Of a DNA stretch of 64,000 nt, positions 7,657-16,796 are shown piece by piece. The notes beneath the pieces are model-generated. The model searched no databases. It had not been told where the DNA came from and saw nothing but the letters and a program-made list of their open reading frames with translations. Positions within the stretch are counted from its first letter, which is position 1; the number at the start of each line of letters is the position of its first letter. The stretch comes from Blautia pseudococcoides (GTDB taxonomy: Bacteria; Bacillota; Clostridia; Lachnospirales; Lachnospiraceae), in assembly GCF_001689125.2 (NCBI RefSeq), contig NZ_CP015405.2, positions 2,075,001 to 2,139,000 on the forward strand, written 5' to 3'. The position numbers and the translations under genes were made by a program.

Positions 7657-9552
7657 ATGACAATCAAAGAAATCGCCAGCCTGGCCGGTGTCTCTATCTC
7701 AACGGTTTCCAAAATCGTAAATAACAAAGACCAGAATATCAACCCTGAGACCCGCAGCCGGGTACTGAAAATTGTAAAAGAATACAACTATACGCCTTAC
7801 GGCATGGTAAAAAATATATCCAGTGCAAAGACCTTTTTACTGGGGGTCCTGCTCCGCACAGCCTCGCAGTCCAATCTGATGCTGAACGGCATCCTGCAGG
7901 CAGCACAGGAGCAGGGTTACAATGTGCTGCTTCTGGATAGTCTGAACAGTACAGACACCGAACTAAAGCATATCACCTCCCTGTGCAAGAACAATGTGGA
8001 CGGTGTGATCTGGGAGCCAGTGGATGAGAACAGCTCCCAATATGAGCATTACTTTGCAGAGCAGAACATCTCTGTCTGCTATATAAATGGCCCTGACACT
8101 GCCTACAATATTGACTTTGAAAAAATGGGCTATGTCCTGACCCAGAAGCTTCTGGAATACAAGCACAGCAAAATTGCCTGCCTGATGAAAGAAAAAAGCA
8201 GGCGCTCCCAAATGGTATTTGCGGGATTCAAGAAATGTTTATTTGACAATCAAATTCCCTATCATGACAAAATGAGGCTTTTTATCTCTGACCCTGCCTG
8301 TTGTTCCAAAGTGTTGAGCCATGGTTTTTCAGGCATTGTCAGTTCTCATTTTGCCTCCTCCCTGATTCTGTATGAACAGATGAATAAACTGCACTACTAT
8401 GTACCCTCCGACTTATCTCTGGTAAGCTTAAAAGATGATGTACGGGAAGCCATCTCCTTCCCTCATATATCCAGCATCAAAATCCCTTACCGGGAATTCG
8501 GCTACTATGTGTGCAGAAACCTGATTCAAAAATGCGAAAAAAAAGACCAGGGGGAACCGGAATATACCTTTGTATCCCAGTGCATCTTTGACAACGAGGA
8601 CAGCCTGGACATCCCTTCCTTCTTCCGCGCAAAAAAAATCGTGGTCGTAGGAAGCATTAACACAGACATAACCTTCAATGTGGACTGGCTTCCCCAGGCA
8701 GGAAAGACCACCACGATCCTAAGCTCCACCACCACCCTTGGAGGAAAAGGGGCCAACCAGTCCGTAGGTGCCGCCAAACTGGGACGCGAGGTTTCCCTCA
8801 TTGGGGAAATCGGAAACGACACGGATTCCACGTTCATCTTCGATATACTGGAAAAAGAACAGGTGACTACCCAGGGTGTCCACAGAGACATGAAAGCCCA
8901 AACCGGAAAAGCATACATTTACATCGAGCGTGACGGTGAAGGGACCATCACCATCATGTCCGGGGCCAACGGTAATCTAAGCCCCGAAGACATCCAAAAA
9001 AGACAACATCTTTTTGAAAATGCCGGTTTCTGCCTGCTCTCCACAGAGATTCCCATCCACACGGTCCTGGAAGCAGCCAAAATCGCCAGAAAATACGGTG
9101 CCAAAAACATCGTCAAACCGGCTGCCCTAAAATCCATTCCCGATCAGCTTCTTCAGAACACGGATATCTTCATCCCCAACCGAAAAGAAGCTGCCGCCCT
9201 GTGCCCACAGCACACTACTGTAGAAAAACAAGCCGAATACTTTTTTCAAAAAGGGATCGAGGCTGTCATCATAACCCTTGGACACGAAGGCTGCTACCTG
9301 AAAACCGCAGAAACCGCAAAATACTTCCCTGCCGCCGACTTTATTTCCATAGACACCACCGGCGGTGCAGACGCCTTTATCTCCGCCCTGGCCTCCTTCC
9401 TGATCGAAGGCTACTCTCTGGAAAAAGCCATCCGCATAGCCACCTATGCCGCCGGCTTCTGCGTCTCCAGACAAGGCGTAGTCCCCGCTCTGATAGACCA
9501 CAACACCCTGGAAACCCATATTAAAAAACTTGAACCAAACCTGCTTAAATAA
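7657..9552 (+). CDS. LacI-family regulator fused to a ribokinase (PfkB) domain
   Basis: This 631-residue protein joins two complete modules. Residues 1-50 are a LacI helix-turn-helix (IKEIASLAGVSISTVSKIV), and about 60-320 are a periplasmic-binding-protein-like sensor domain. From KKIVVVGSINTD (about 324) to the end is a PfkB sugar kinase. The kinase has GGKGANQSVGAAKLG near 365 and a second signature DTTGGADAF near 565, in which the usual GAGD anion-hole order is GGAD while the catalytic aspartate is kept. The reading frame is open throughout with no frameshift. It is divergent from two nucleoside hydrolase genes with palindromic promoters, so it probably represses the scavenging locus and may phosphorylate or sense ribose. 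Function and effector are inferred. Confidence 0.85.
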   Translation: MTIKEIASLAGVSISTVSKIVNNKDQNINPETRSRVLKIVKEYNYTPYGMVKNISSAKTFLLGVLLRTASQSNLMLNGILQAAQEQGYNVLLLDSLNSTDTELKHITSLCKNNVDGVIWEPVDENSSQYEHYFAEQNISVCYINGPDTAYNIDFEKMGYVLTQKLLEYKHSKIACLMKEKSRRSQMVFAGFKKCLFDNQIPYHDKMRLFISDPACCSKVLSHGFSGIVSSHFASSLILYEQMNKLHYYVPSDLSLVSLKDDVREAISFPHISSIKIPYREFGYYVCRNLIQKCEKKDQGEPEYTFVSQCIFDNEDSLDIPSFFRAKKIVVVGSINTDITFNVDWLPQAGKTTTILSSTTTLGGKGANQSVGAAKLGREVSLIGEIGNDTDSTFIFDILEKEQVTTQGVHRDMKAQTGKAYIYIERDGEGTITIMSGANGNLSPEDIQKRQHLFENAGFCLLSTEIPIHTVLEAAKIARKYGAKNIVKPAALKSIPDQLLQNTDIFIPNRKEAAALCPQHTTVEKQAEYFFQKGIEAVIITLGHEGCYLKTAETAKYFPAADFISIDTTGGADAFISALASFLIEGYSLEKAIRIATYAAGFCVSRQGVVPALIDHNTLETHIKKLEPNLLK

Positions 9553-9622
9553 TCGTTCAGCCCAAACGCACCGGCCTTCCCGCAGTCTCTTCCGTCCGGT
9601 CCCTTCCGTCTCCATTAAAAAG

Positions 9623-9650
9623 TTGACTTTTCCGTCATTTCTGTTAAACT
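9623..9650 (+). promoter_or_regulatory. Sigma-A promoter of the lipoprotein gene
   Basis: TTGACT (9623-9628), a 16-base spacer and TAAACT (9645-9650) lie 39 bases before the ATG at 9689, which is preceded by ACAGGAGA. Confidence 0.65.
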
Positions 9651-9688
9651 AAACAAATACGGTAACTTCCGCAAACAGGAGATGACAC

Positions 9689-10810
9689 ATGAAGATTCGA
9701 CATAAGAAATGGTTATACGCCGCAGTTTTCCTGACATCTGCCCTGCTGCTTACGGGATGTGACAGCAAGGAGGAACGCGCGGTAAAGCAGGCAGTTTCAG
9801 CAGAACTTGACCAGTTGAAAAGTCCGGATAAAAAGACCATTGAAACATACCTTTCCGCCCATCAACTGTTCCCCGAAGAGGACACAGCCGAAAACGACAG
9901 CGAAAAAGAAAGCGCAGACCCTGAGATCATCAAGATCTTCTCACGCTACTTTAAAAACTTCTCTTACACCGTGGATACTGTCAAAGTCGAAGAAAAAAAA
10001 GCCAGCGCCACAGTCACCATAACCAATCTGGATGCCCATGCGCTTGCCGAAGATTACACAGCCGCTGCGCTGAAAAAACGGATCACCTGCGACGCCAACC
10101 CCAGTCAGGTGGAATTTTCCCTGAAAGATTCTTACCTGCTGCTTGGAGAGACGCTGAAAAAGAACAATTATAAACAGGTGGATACCTCCTTTGACCTGAA
10201 ACTGAAAAAGAAAGGGGAAACCTGGGCCATTGTCCACAGCGAAGACCTGGACAATCAGATCACCGGCGGATTTCTCACTTATATGGCAGATTCTGATCTG
10301 CTGCCGCCCCCGGAAGTGGTCAAAATCCATTTTAATACGATAAAAGAATTTGATACGGAACAGCTCAACATCTATCTGTCTCTGGACAGCCTTTTGGATA
10401 CGGATGACACATACAGCAGTTCTATTGCCCACGCTATGGCAGAACAGATTCAGGCCTGTTTTGATTTTAAGATTCTGGATACTCAGAACGACGAGCGCAA
10501 TGCTCTGGTAAAAGTCCAGATAACCAGCAGTGATTTCAAAAGCATTATGGCCTCCTACCAGGGGCAGCTCTCCCAGTGGCTTCAGACTTCCCAGGCCATG
10601 GCAGGCGGGGCTGAGGGACGCCGTGAGAAAGAACGGCAGCTCCTTTTGGAAAGCATAGAACAGAACCAGGCTTCCACTACCCGCGACGTGGATATTTCTC
10701 TTATCAATGACGGGACAAGCTGGAAAATGCAGATGGATGAAAATGTGGCACAAGCCATATTGGGAGGCGTGGACAGCGCCCTGGCAGACGTGTCGGAAGA
10801 CGTGGAATAG
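9689..10810 (+). CDS. Predicted secreted lipoprotein of unknown function
   Basis: A 373-residue protein with a lysine- and arginine-rich N-terminus, a hydrophobic core and a lipobox LLLTGC, with the lipidated cysteine at residue 24. The mature part is hydrophilic and Lys/Glu/Asp rich, and appears to hold two similar halves. Each half has the course of a short beta-rich unit: FSRYFKNFSYTVDTVKVEEKKASATVTITN, and later ACFDFKILDTQNDERNALVKVQITS. I do not recognise a named family. It has its own promoter and a strong terminator, so it is a single-gene unit, not part of the sugar locus. Anchoring on the outer face of the membrane is the only role that can be stated. Confidence 0.75.
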   Translation: MKIRHKKWLYAAVFLTSALLLTGCDSKEERAVKQAVSAELDQLKSPDKKTIETYLSAHQLFPEEDTAENDSEKESADPEIIKIFSRYFKNFSYTVDTVKVEEKKASATVTITNLDAHALAEDYTAAALKKRITCDANPSQVEFSLKDSYLLLGETLKKNNYKQVDTSFDLKLKKKGETWAIVHSEDLDNQITGGFLTYMADSDLLPPPEVVKIHFNTIKEFDTEQLNIYLSLDSLLDTDDTYSSSIAHAMAEQIQACFDFKILDTQNDERNALVKVQITSSDFKSIMASYQGQLSQWLQTSQAMAGGAEGRREKERQLLLESIEQNQASTTRDVDISLINDGTSWKMQMDENVAQAILGGVDSALADVSEDVE

Positions 10811-10854
10811 ATATGGTTGTTCCGATCAAGGAACTGTTATGAACAGACAAAATG

Positions 10855-10892
10855 AATGCCCGGCTTGGGTCTGACAAAAGCCGGGCATTTTT
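10855..10892. terminator. Intrinsic terminator after the lipoprotein gene
   Basis: A 12-bp GC-rich stem (AATGCCCGGCTT with AAGCCGGGCATT) and an 11-base loop are followed by TTTTT on the plus strand. It lies between convergent genes and can also end minus-strand transcription from aspS/TauE. Confidence 0.9.
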
Positions 10893-11658
10893 CTATACAA
10901 AAAAGCCTGATACAATTTTAATAAATAATAAAATAAGAACCGTGACCACAATAGGACGGACAATCCTGGTACCGTTTTTTATTACCATGCCGGAGCCGAT
11001 GTAATGCCCCGCAATGCTGAACACGGCTGCCGCCAGGCCCAGAGTAACCACGATCTTGCCGCTGAAAAAGAAGGCCCCAAGAGCTGCCAGGTTGGAAGCC
11101 AGATTCACAATCTTTGTGTTTCCGGAAGCGGTTCGGATATCCATCCCCGCAAGCCCTGTGTAGACAAGCAGCAGAAAGGTTCCTGTCCCCGGCCCGTAAA
11201 AGCCGTCATATGTACCGATGACAAAAGAAGCCGTGATCACAATGGCATACTTCTGCCTTTTTGTAAGCTGCCTTTTTAACTTCGACTCCATTCTTTTATT
11301 CTTCAGCACATAGAACGCCACCACCGGCAACACTGCAATGAGCATAAGCTTCAGCACTTTATCGCTTGTAATAAGAGCCAGATTCGCCCCCATGAAGGAC
11401 CCCAAAAGCGCCACGAGAAAAGAAGGAACCGCAAGCGCCACATCCGCATACCTGTTTTTGCAGTAACGGGCTGTGGAGATAACCGTACCGGCCGCTGAGG
11501 ACAGTTTGTTGGTGGCAATGGCATTGTGTACGGGAACTCCCGGCCAAAAGATAAGCAGGCAGGGAGATCAATCCTCCCCCGCCTGCTATGGCATCTACAA
11601 AACTGGCCAAAAACACCAGCGGACAGACGATCAGATAGGAGACGATGCCTGGCTCCAT
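10893..11658 (-). pseudogene. TauE/SafE-family sulfite/anion exporter, frameshifted
   Basis: A membrane protein of the TauE/SafE (DUF81) family is split by one base. The first part reads MEPGIVSYLIVCPLVF...VDAIAGGGGLISLPAYLLAG, and the rest continues in another frame as VPVHNAIATNKLSSAAG...YADVALAVPSFLVALLGS to the natural C-terminus. The shift lies at about 11535-11539, where removing one base from GGGAGTTCC restores the frame. Joined, the product would be about 255 residues with the typical helices and the family motif GGGG...NKL. The start overlaps the aspS stop (TAATG), indicating coupling in that operon. It may be a recent loss of function, a sequencing error or a programmed shift; no slippery motif is evident. 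Confidence 0.8.
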
Positions 11659-13454
11659 TACTGCTCACTCTCCTGTGCTTTCAGAGCAATCCCCAGTTCA
11701 TCCAACTGTTTTACATCCACGGTATTCGGTGCCTCCGACATCAAACAGGAAGCGTCCTTCACCTTCGGGAACGCGATCACCTCACGGATGGATTCCTCCT
11801 TTGCCATGAGCATGACCAGACGGTCCAGGCCGTAAGCCAGTCCGGCGTGAGGCGGAACTCCGTATTTAAAGGCATCCAGAAGGAAGCCGAACTGCTTGTA
11901 TGCCTGTGCCTTTTCAAACCCAAGAGCCTCAAACATTTTTTCCTGTACATCGTTCTGGTGGATTCGCACACTGCCGCCGCCAATCTCATTGCCGTTGAGC
12001 ACAATATCATAGGCTTTAGCCCGCACTGCACCCGGATCTGTATCCAGAAGCGGAATATCCTCCTCAAAAGGCATGGTAAACGGATGATGCATGGCTGTAA
12101 AGCGCTGTTCCTCCTCTGACCACTCCAGAAGCGGGAACTCTGTGATCCATACAAAACGGTACTCGTCTTTATCGAACAGCTCCATCTGGCGCGCCAGTTC
12201 AAGACGAAGCGCACCCAGAACATCCCACACAAGCTTGGTTTTGTCCGCAGCAAAGAGGAGCAGATCGCCCGCTTCACCCTGCATAGCTTCTATAAGGGAC
12301 TTCATCTCCTCCTCCTGCATGAATTTTGCGAAGGAAGATTTCACACTGCCGTCCTCCTGGATGGCAATATACGCCAGGCCTTTGGCACCGTAACCTTTGG
12401 CGAATTCCACTAACTTGTCGATTTTCTTTCTGGGCATAGCCCCCTGTCCTTTGGCATTGATACCGCGGACACTGCCGCCTGCCTCCAGAGCATTTTTAAA
12501 TACCGCAAACTCACAGCCTTTTACCACTTCTGACACATCCGTAAGCTCCATGCCGAAACGCAGGTCCGGTTTGTCGGAACCAAAGCGGTTCATAGCATCT
12601 ATCCAGGTCATTCTCTGAATGGGAAGCTGCACTTCCACACCCAGTACCTGGCGAAACAGAAACGCCAGCATACGCTCATTTACATCTATGACGTCATCCA
12701 CATCCACAAAGGAAAGCTCCATGTCGATCTGTGTGAATTCCGGCTGACGGTCAGCACGCAGGTCCTCATCGCGGAAACATTTGGCGATCTGGAAATACCT
12801 GTCGTATCCGGAGCACATAAGAAGCTGCTTAAAAATCTGGGGTGACTGAGGCAGTGCGTAAAAGCTGCCCGGATGCACACGGCTTGGAACCAGGTAATCC
12901 CTTGCTCCCTCCGGTGTACTTTTATTCAGAATCGGTGTCTCGATCTCCAAAAATCCTTCATTTGCCAGGAACTGGCGAACCAGCACAGCAACCTGGGAAC
13001 GCATGATCAGATTTCTCTGCAGATCCGGTCTTCTCAGATCCAGATAACGGTATTTTAAGCGTACTTCCTCCCTGGTCTTGCTGTTCTCCTCAACGGGGAA
13101 AGGAGGGGTCTCTGACTCGGACAGGATGCGCAGAGCGTTTGCCCGCACTTCAATCTCACCTGTCTTCAGATTCTCATTCACTGCACCGGAACGCGCCTCC
13201 ACGCGTCCCGTCACAGCGATAACAAACTCACTTCTTAATCTGCCGGCCTTCTCAAAGCCTTCCCCGTCAATATCACCGTTTTCAAAGATTATCTGCATGA
13301 TTCCGGAACGGTCACGCAGATCCACGAAAACAATACCACCTTTGTTGCGGCTCTTCTGTACCCATCCCATGAGGGTTACTGTGCTGCCGATTTCTTCTTT
13401 CGTCACTTCCGTACATCTGTGGGTTCTCTTTAACCCGTACATTGATTCTGCCAT
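11658..13454 (-). CDS. aspS: Aspartyl-tRNA synthetase
   Basis: Class II aminoacyl-tRNA synthetase of 598 residues, the usual length of the bacterial type. An N-terminal OB-fold anticodon-binding domain (VTLMGWVQKSRNKGGIVFVDLRDRSG region) comes first. It is followed by the class II catalytic core with motif 2 (CFRDEDLRADRQPEFTQID), a bacterial GAD insertion domain (about 290-410), and motif 3 near the C-terminus (GLAYGLDRLVMLM). AGGAGAA precedes the ATG. It lies 21 bases after hisS, a pairing common in Bacillota, and its stop overlaps the start of the broken TauE gene. No T-box leader is seen before it. Confidence 0.97.
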   Translation of the reverse strand: MAESMYGLKRTHRCTEVTKEEIGSTVTLMGWVQKSRNKGGIVFVDLRDRSGIMQIIFENGDIDGEGFEKAGRLRSEFVIAVTGRVEARSGAVNENLKTGEIEVRANALRILSESETPPFPVEENSKTREEVRLKYRYLDLRRPDLQRNLIMRSQVAVLVRQFLANEGFLEIETPILNKSTPEGARDYLVPSRVHPGSFYALPQSPQIFKQLLMCSGYDRYFQIAKCFRDEDLRADRQPEFTQIDMELSFVDVDDVIDVNERMLAFLFRQVLGVEVQLPIQRMTWIDAMNRFGSDKPDLRFGMELTDVSEVVKGCEFAVFKNALEAGGSVRGINAKGQGAMPRKKIDKLVEFAKGYGAKGLAYIAIQEDGSVKSSFAKFMQEEEMKSLIEAMQGEAGDLLLFAADKTKLVWDVLGALRLELARQMELFDKDEYRFVWITEFPLLEWSEEEQRFTAMHHPFTMPFEEDIPLLDTDPGAVRAKAYDIVLNGNEIGGGSVRIHQNDVQEKMFEALGFEKAQAYKQFGFLLDAFKYGVPPHAGLAYGLDRLVMLMAKEESIREVIAFPKVKDASCLMSEAPNTVDVKQLDELGIALKAQESEQ

Positions 13455-13475
13455 TGTGTCAGTTCTCCTTAAATA

Positions 13476-14726
13476 TCAGTCGTTATATATCTCTTCAATG
13501 ATCTCATAGCCTTCAGACTGAAGCTGTTCCTTCTGGAATTTTTTATTCTTTTTCATATATACAATATTAACGCTCTTGCCTGCTTTTCTCTCTTCCCCGG
13601 CTTTTTTCACAACCTCCACCAGTTTCTCAGAGCTCAGCTTCTTATCCAGCAGATACGCTTTCTTATCCGCACTGCCCGGTACCTGGAATCCTCTCTCCAT
13701 GAGCAGCATAACAATACGCTCAAAACCAATGGAAAATCCGGTTGCCGGTGTGGGGGTTCCCGTGAATTTGCCGATCATCTCGTCGTAACGTCCGCCGCCG
13801 CCTACACTGCCGGAAAAACCGTCAATACAGATTTCAAAGATCGGTCCTGTATAATAAGACATACCGCGCACTAATGTAGGATCAAAGATGATCCTGAAGT
13901 TAGCCGTTTTCGCCTCTGTCACACTCTCAATAATGGTGGACATATTGTCTGCCACATCCGGCTCCAGGAATCCTTCCAGCTTGTCCTTACAGTATTTTAC
14001 TCCGTCAAGACCTTCTCCGATGGCGTCGAAAAGTGCAATGTATTTTTCAATACCCTCTTTCGCAAATCCGGATCCCTCCAGCTCTGCTGCCACGCCTTCC
14101 AGGCCAATCTTATCCATTTTATCCAGGATGATGAATACCTGGTCATAAGACTCTTCCGGGAATCCGCTGTAAGCGGCCATGGCTTTTAAGAAACGGCGGT
14201 CATTGATGCGGATGGCAAAGCTTTCAAAATCCAGCTTGCCAACCAGTGTGGAGGTTGCCAGAATAACATCTATCTCAGCCAGATTGGTAGGGTCTCCCAG
14301 AATATCAATATCACACTGCATAAACTGACGGAAACGGCCTCTCTGCGGTCTGTCCGCACGGAATACATTTCCCATCTGCAGAGCTTTGAAAGGGGAGGGC
14401 AGTTCATTGGCGTTGTTGGAATAGAAACGGCAGAGCGGAACGGTCAGGTCATAGCGCAGCCCGCTGTCAACCAGGTCATTCTCCTCTTTCGCCTCATTGA
14501 TCTTCAGTTTTTCCCCTCTTTTCAGAATACGGAAAATCAGTTTTTCATTATCCCCGCCCTGTTTGCTGGTCAGGTTTTCAATGTGCTCCACGCAGGGAGT
14601 CTCCATGGAAGTGAATCCGAACTCCTTATAAGTTTCCTTGATCAATCCGATCACATAATCACGGATTTCCATCTCTCTTGGCAGAATATCTTTCATTCCT
14701 GTAACTGGTTTTTTCTTTAACTGCAT
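13476..14726 (-). CDS. hisS: Histidyl-tRNA synthetase
   Basis: Class II synthetase of 416 residues that charges tRNA-His. It begins with the typical KKPVTGMKDILP, followed by motif 2 (GNVFRADRPQRGRFRQFMQCDID). The histidine-specific motifs RGMSYYTGPIFEI and SVGGGGRYD come next, then motif 3 (ATGFSIGFERI). The C-terminal anticodon-binding domain appears somewhat short (about 90 residues). It lies between the HD-GYP gene and aspS with small gaps, as part of one long minus-strand operon. The length agrees with the family. Confidence 0.96.
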   Translation of the reverse strand: MQLKKKPVTGMKDILPREMEIRDYVIGLIKETYKEFGFTSMETPCVEHIENLTSKQGGDNEKLIFRILKRGEKLKINEAKEENDLVDSGLRYDLTVPLCRFYSNNANELPSPFKALQMGNVFRADRPQRGRFRQFMQCDIDILGDPTNLAEIDVILATSTLVGKLDFESFAIRINDRRFLKAMAAYSGFPEESYDQVFIILDKMDKIGLEGVAAELEGSGFAKEGIEKYIALFDAIGEGLDGVKYCKDKLEGFLEPDVADNMSTIIESVTEAKTANFRIIFDPTLVRGMSYYTGPIFEICIDGFSGSVGGGGRYDEMIGKFTGTPTPATGFSIGFERIVMLLMERGFQVPGSADKKAYLLDKKLSSEKLVEVVKKAGEERKAGKSVNIVYMKKNKKFQKEQLQSEGYEIIEEIYND

Positions 14727-14743
14727 AATCTTTTCTCCTATCT

Positions 14744-15286
14744 CTAATCATTTTCATGTATTGCTCTCTGAAATGCAAGAAAAACCTGCATATCAAAATT
14801 TTTAACTTCGTCGATCACCATCTTCATGGCAGTCTCGCCGGAAAACGCGTCACGGTATGTCCTTTTGGATGTGAGCGCTGCATAGACATCACAGATCCTA
14901 ATGATTCTGGCACCCACGGGAATCTTTTCCCCCGCCAGATTTTCCGGGTATCCGCTGCCGTCATAGTTTTCATGATGGTAGTAAATGCTGTCCAGCACAA
15001 ACCGGGAATATCCCCTGTCCTTCAGGCTCTCATATCCCAATTCCGGATGACGCCTTACATACTTCATTTCCTCCACCACCATAGGATTTTCTTCCCCGGC
15101 AATGTAGTTGTAAAGCCTCAGCTTTCCGATATCATGAAGCACTCCGGCCACTGCCAGCTCATGGCAGGCCTCCTCAGAAAGTCCCATCTGTTTTCCCACA
15201 CGGAAAGCCAGGTTGCTCACCTGAATACCATGTTCGATTTCCTTTTCCAGATTGAAACTAATCAGATGCTTCTGCGTATTTGCCAT
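14744..15286 (-). CDS. HD-GYP-type phosphohydrolase
   Basis: A small (about 180 residue) single-domain HD phosphohydrolase. The HD signature is at HDIGK (residues 51-55) and the C-terminal HHENYDGSGYP at 104-114 is the GYP-type motif found in cyclic di-GMP phosphodiesterases. There is no receiver or sensor domain, so its input is unknown. It overlaps the 3' end of hemZ by 29 bases and precedes hisS by 17 bases. The start is uncertain between 15286 (MANTQ) and 15295 (MAGMA). c-di-GMP hydrolysis is inferred from the motif. A broken EAL protein in the same operon block also points to c-di-GMP turnover in the ancestor. Confidence 0.82.
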   Translation of the reverse strand: MANTQKHLISFNLEKEIEHGIQVSNLAFRVGKQMGLSEEACHELAVAGVLHDIGKLRLYNYIAGEENPMVVEEMKYVRRHPELGYESLKDRGYSRFVLDSIYYHHENYDGSGYPENLAGEKIPVGARIIRICDVYAALTSKRTYRDAFSGETAMKMVIDEVKNFDMQVFLAFQRAIHEND

Positions 15287-16772
15287 TCCCGCCATCCCCG
15301 CTCTTTATATTCAGATACGTTTCCAGCCCAATCCGTTTTCGGTCTGTCATCTCTTCGATCCTTGTAATATAATTTGTCACATCTTTTACGTTTTCAGCCC
15401 GTTCTATCCGCTCCCCGTTTTGGAAAACAAACTTGGTGGAAGCTCCCGCTCCCGCCGCCAGAATGGACTGCTTCTCTTCCATGATCAGAATGTTATAGAT
15501 ACCCGCTTTGCCCGGTTTGGCATATCCCACATTCTCCAGATTGCCTGACATATTCTTCTGCCTGTACAAATAATATGGCCCCATGCCGCACTGCCGTGCG
15601 TAGTCCATGCACATGTCCATGATCTCCTGATTGTTTTCAAAGGTCATCTCTTCATACTGTTCCCGGAACAGATGAAGCCTGGTGGCCCTCTTGACAGCCA
15701 GGGAATGTACCGTCAGACTGTCCGGGTCCAGAGCCTTTACTTCCTCCAGGGTGTGTCTTACATCCTCCGCACACTCCCCGGGCAGGCCTACGATCAGATC
15801 CATATTGATATTGTCAAATCCGCACTCCCTGGCAAGGGCAAAGGCGTGCTTTGTGTCCTCCACCGTATGTCTGCGTCCGATCAAATCCAGTGTCTTCTGG
15901 TTCATAGTCTGGGGATTTACGGAAATCCTTGTCACCGGATGCCTTTTGATCACCATGAGTTTCTCCCTGGTGATGCTGTCCGGCCTTCCCGCTTCTACTG
16001 TGTATTCCTTCACCTGTTCCACCGGAAAGCATGCTTCAATATGTGACAGCAGCCGTTCCATCTGCTCTGGTTCCAAAGTGGTGGGAGTCCCACCGCCGAT
16101 ATATATGGTGTCAAGGGTGCGCACTTTCATGGTATCTCCCATATAAGTCAGCTCCCTGCAGAGCGCATCCAGGTATTCATCCACTTTATCCCGCCATCTC
16201 TCTATGGGGGATGAACTGAAAGAACAGTAAAGACAGATACTTGGGCAGAAGGGTATTCCCACGTACAGGCTGTATCCGTTCTGATAATCAATATTTTTTA
16301 ATAAATCCCGCTCCCGGTTGGCAATGGTTATTGCCAGTGCCGTCTTTGCGTTGCCGGTAAAATAAGTACGGCGCATATAGTCTGCAGCCTCCGCATTGCT
16401 CATTCCCGACTCAATAAGTCCCATGGCGATCTTGGTAGGCCGGATTCCGGTCAGGTTCCCCCAGGGAAGGGTGATCCCTGTCTCCTGTGTGAGGCCTCTG
16501 TACAAAATCTGTTTCAGTATGTTCTTTCTTTCTTTTCTGTCCTGCCCTTTTTCAAAGCGGGCCGCTTCTCCGAATATAATTTCTCCATCCCTCTCCAGGG
16601 AGAGGTGCGTCTCTTCCTCCCCGTAGGCGATTCTCACCAGCAGTTCATAAGCTTTCTCTTCCTGCGTCTCTTCCGCATAAAAGTTTTCCACTTCTTCCTG
16701 GGGATAAAAGGCCTTGACCAGAGTGTAGGCATCATATTCAAACTCTCTTTTATTAAATGAAATGCCAATCAT
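15258..16772 (-). CDS. hemZ: HemZ-type radical SAM coproporphyrinogen dehydrogenase
   Basis: Radical SAM protein of 504 residues. An N-terminal domain of about 150 residues typical of HemZ precedes the radical SAM core with CPSICLYC (CxxxCxxC, near residue 176). This is followed by IYIGGGTPTTL and the HemN-like core motifs EAGRPDSI and NINMDLIVGLPGE. It is assigned to oxygen-independent coproporphyrinogen III to protoporphyrinogen conversion, though many HemN relatives have other activities such as heme chaperoning. The order relA, MBL hydrolase, hemZ, hisS, aspS is seen in many Clostridia, which supports the HemZ name over HemW. Confidence 0.88.
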   Translation of the reverse strand: MIGISFNKREFEYDAYTLVKAFYPQEEVENFYAEETQEEKAYELLVRIAYGEEETHLSLERDGEIIFGEAARFEKGQDRKERKNILKQILYRGLTQETGITLPWGNLTGIRPTKIAMGLIESGMSNAEAADYMRRTYFTGNAKTALAITIANRERDLLKNIDYQNGYSLYVGIPFCPSICLYCSFSSSPIERWRDKVDEYLDALCRELTYMGDTMKVRTLDTIYIGGGTPTTLEPEQMERLLSHIEACFPVEQVKEYTVEAGRPDSITREKLMVIKRHPVTRISVNPQTMNQKTLDLIGRRHTVEDTKHAFALARECGFDNINMDLIVGLPGECAEDVRHTLEEVKALDPDSLTVHSLAVKRATRLHLFREQYEEMTFENNQEIMDMCMDYARQCGMGPYYLYRQKNMSGNLENVGYAKPGKAGIYNILIMEEKQSILAAGAGASTKFVFQNGERIERAENVKDVTNYITRIEEMTDRKRIGLETYLNIKSGDGGNGKYAEASD

Positions 16773-16796
16773 ATAGGTTCCTCTTTCTTTGATTTT

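Noticed and set aside
9941..10753. Minus-strand frame over the lipoprotein gene (270 residues)
   Set aside because: The plus-strand lipoprotein has a promoter, lipobox, ribosome site and terminator; the minus frame has none of these.
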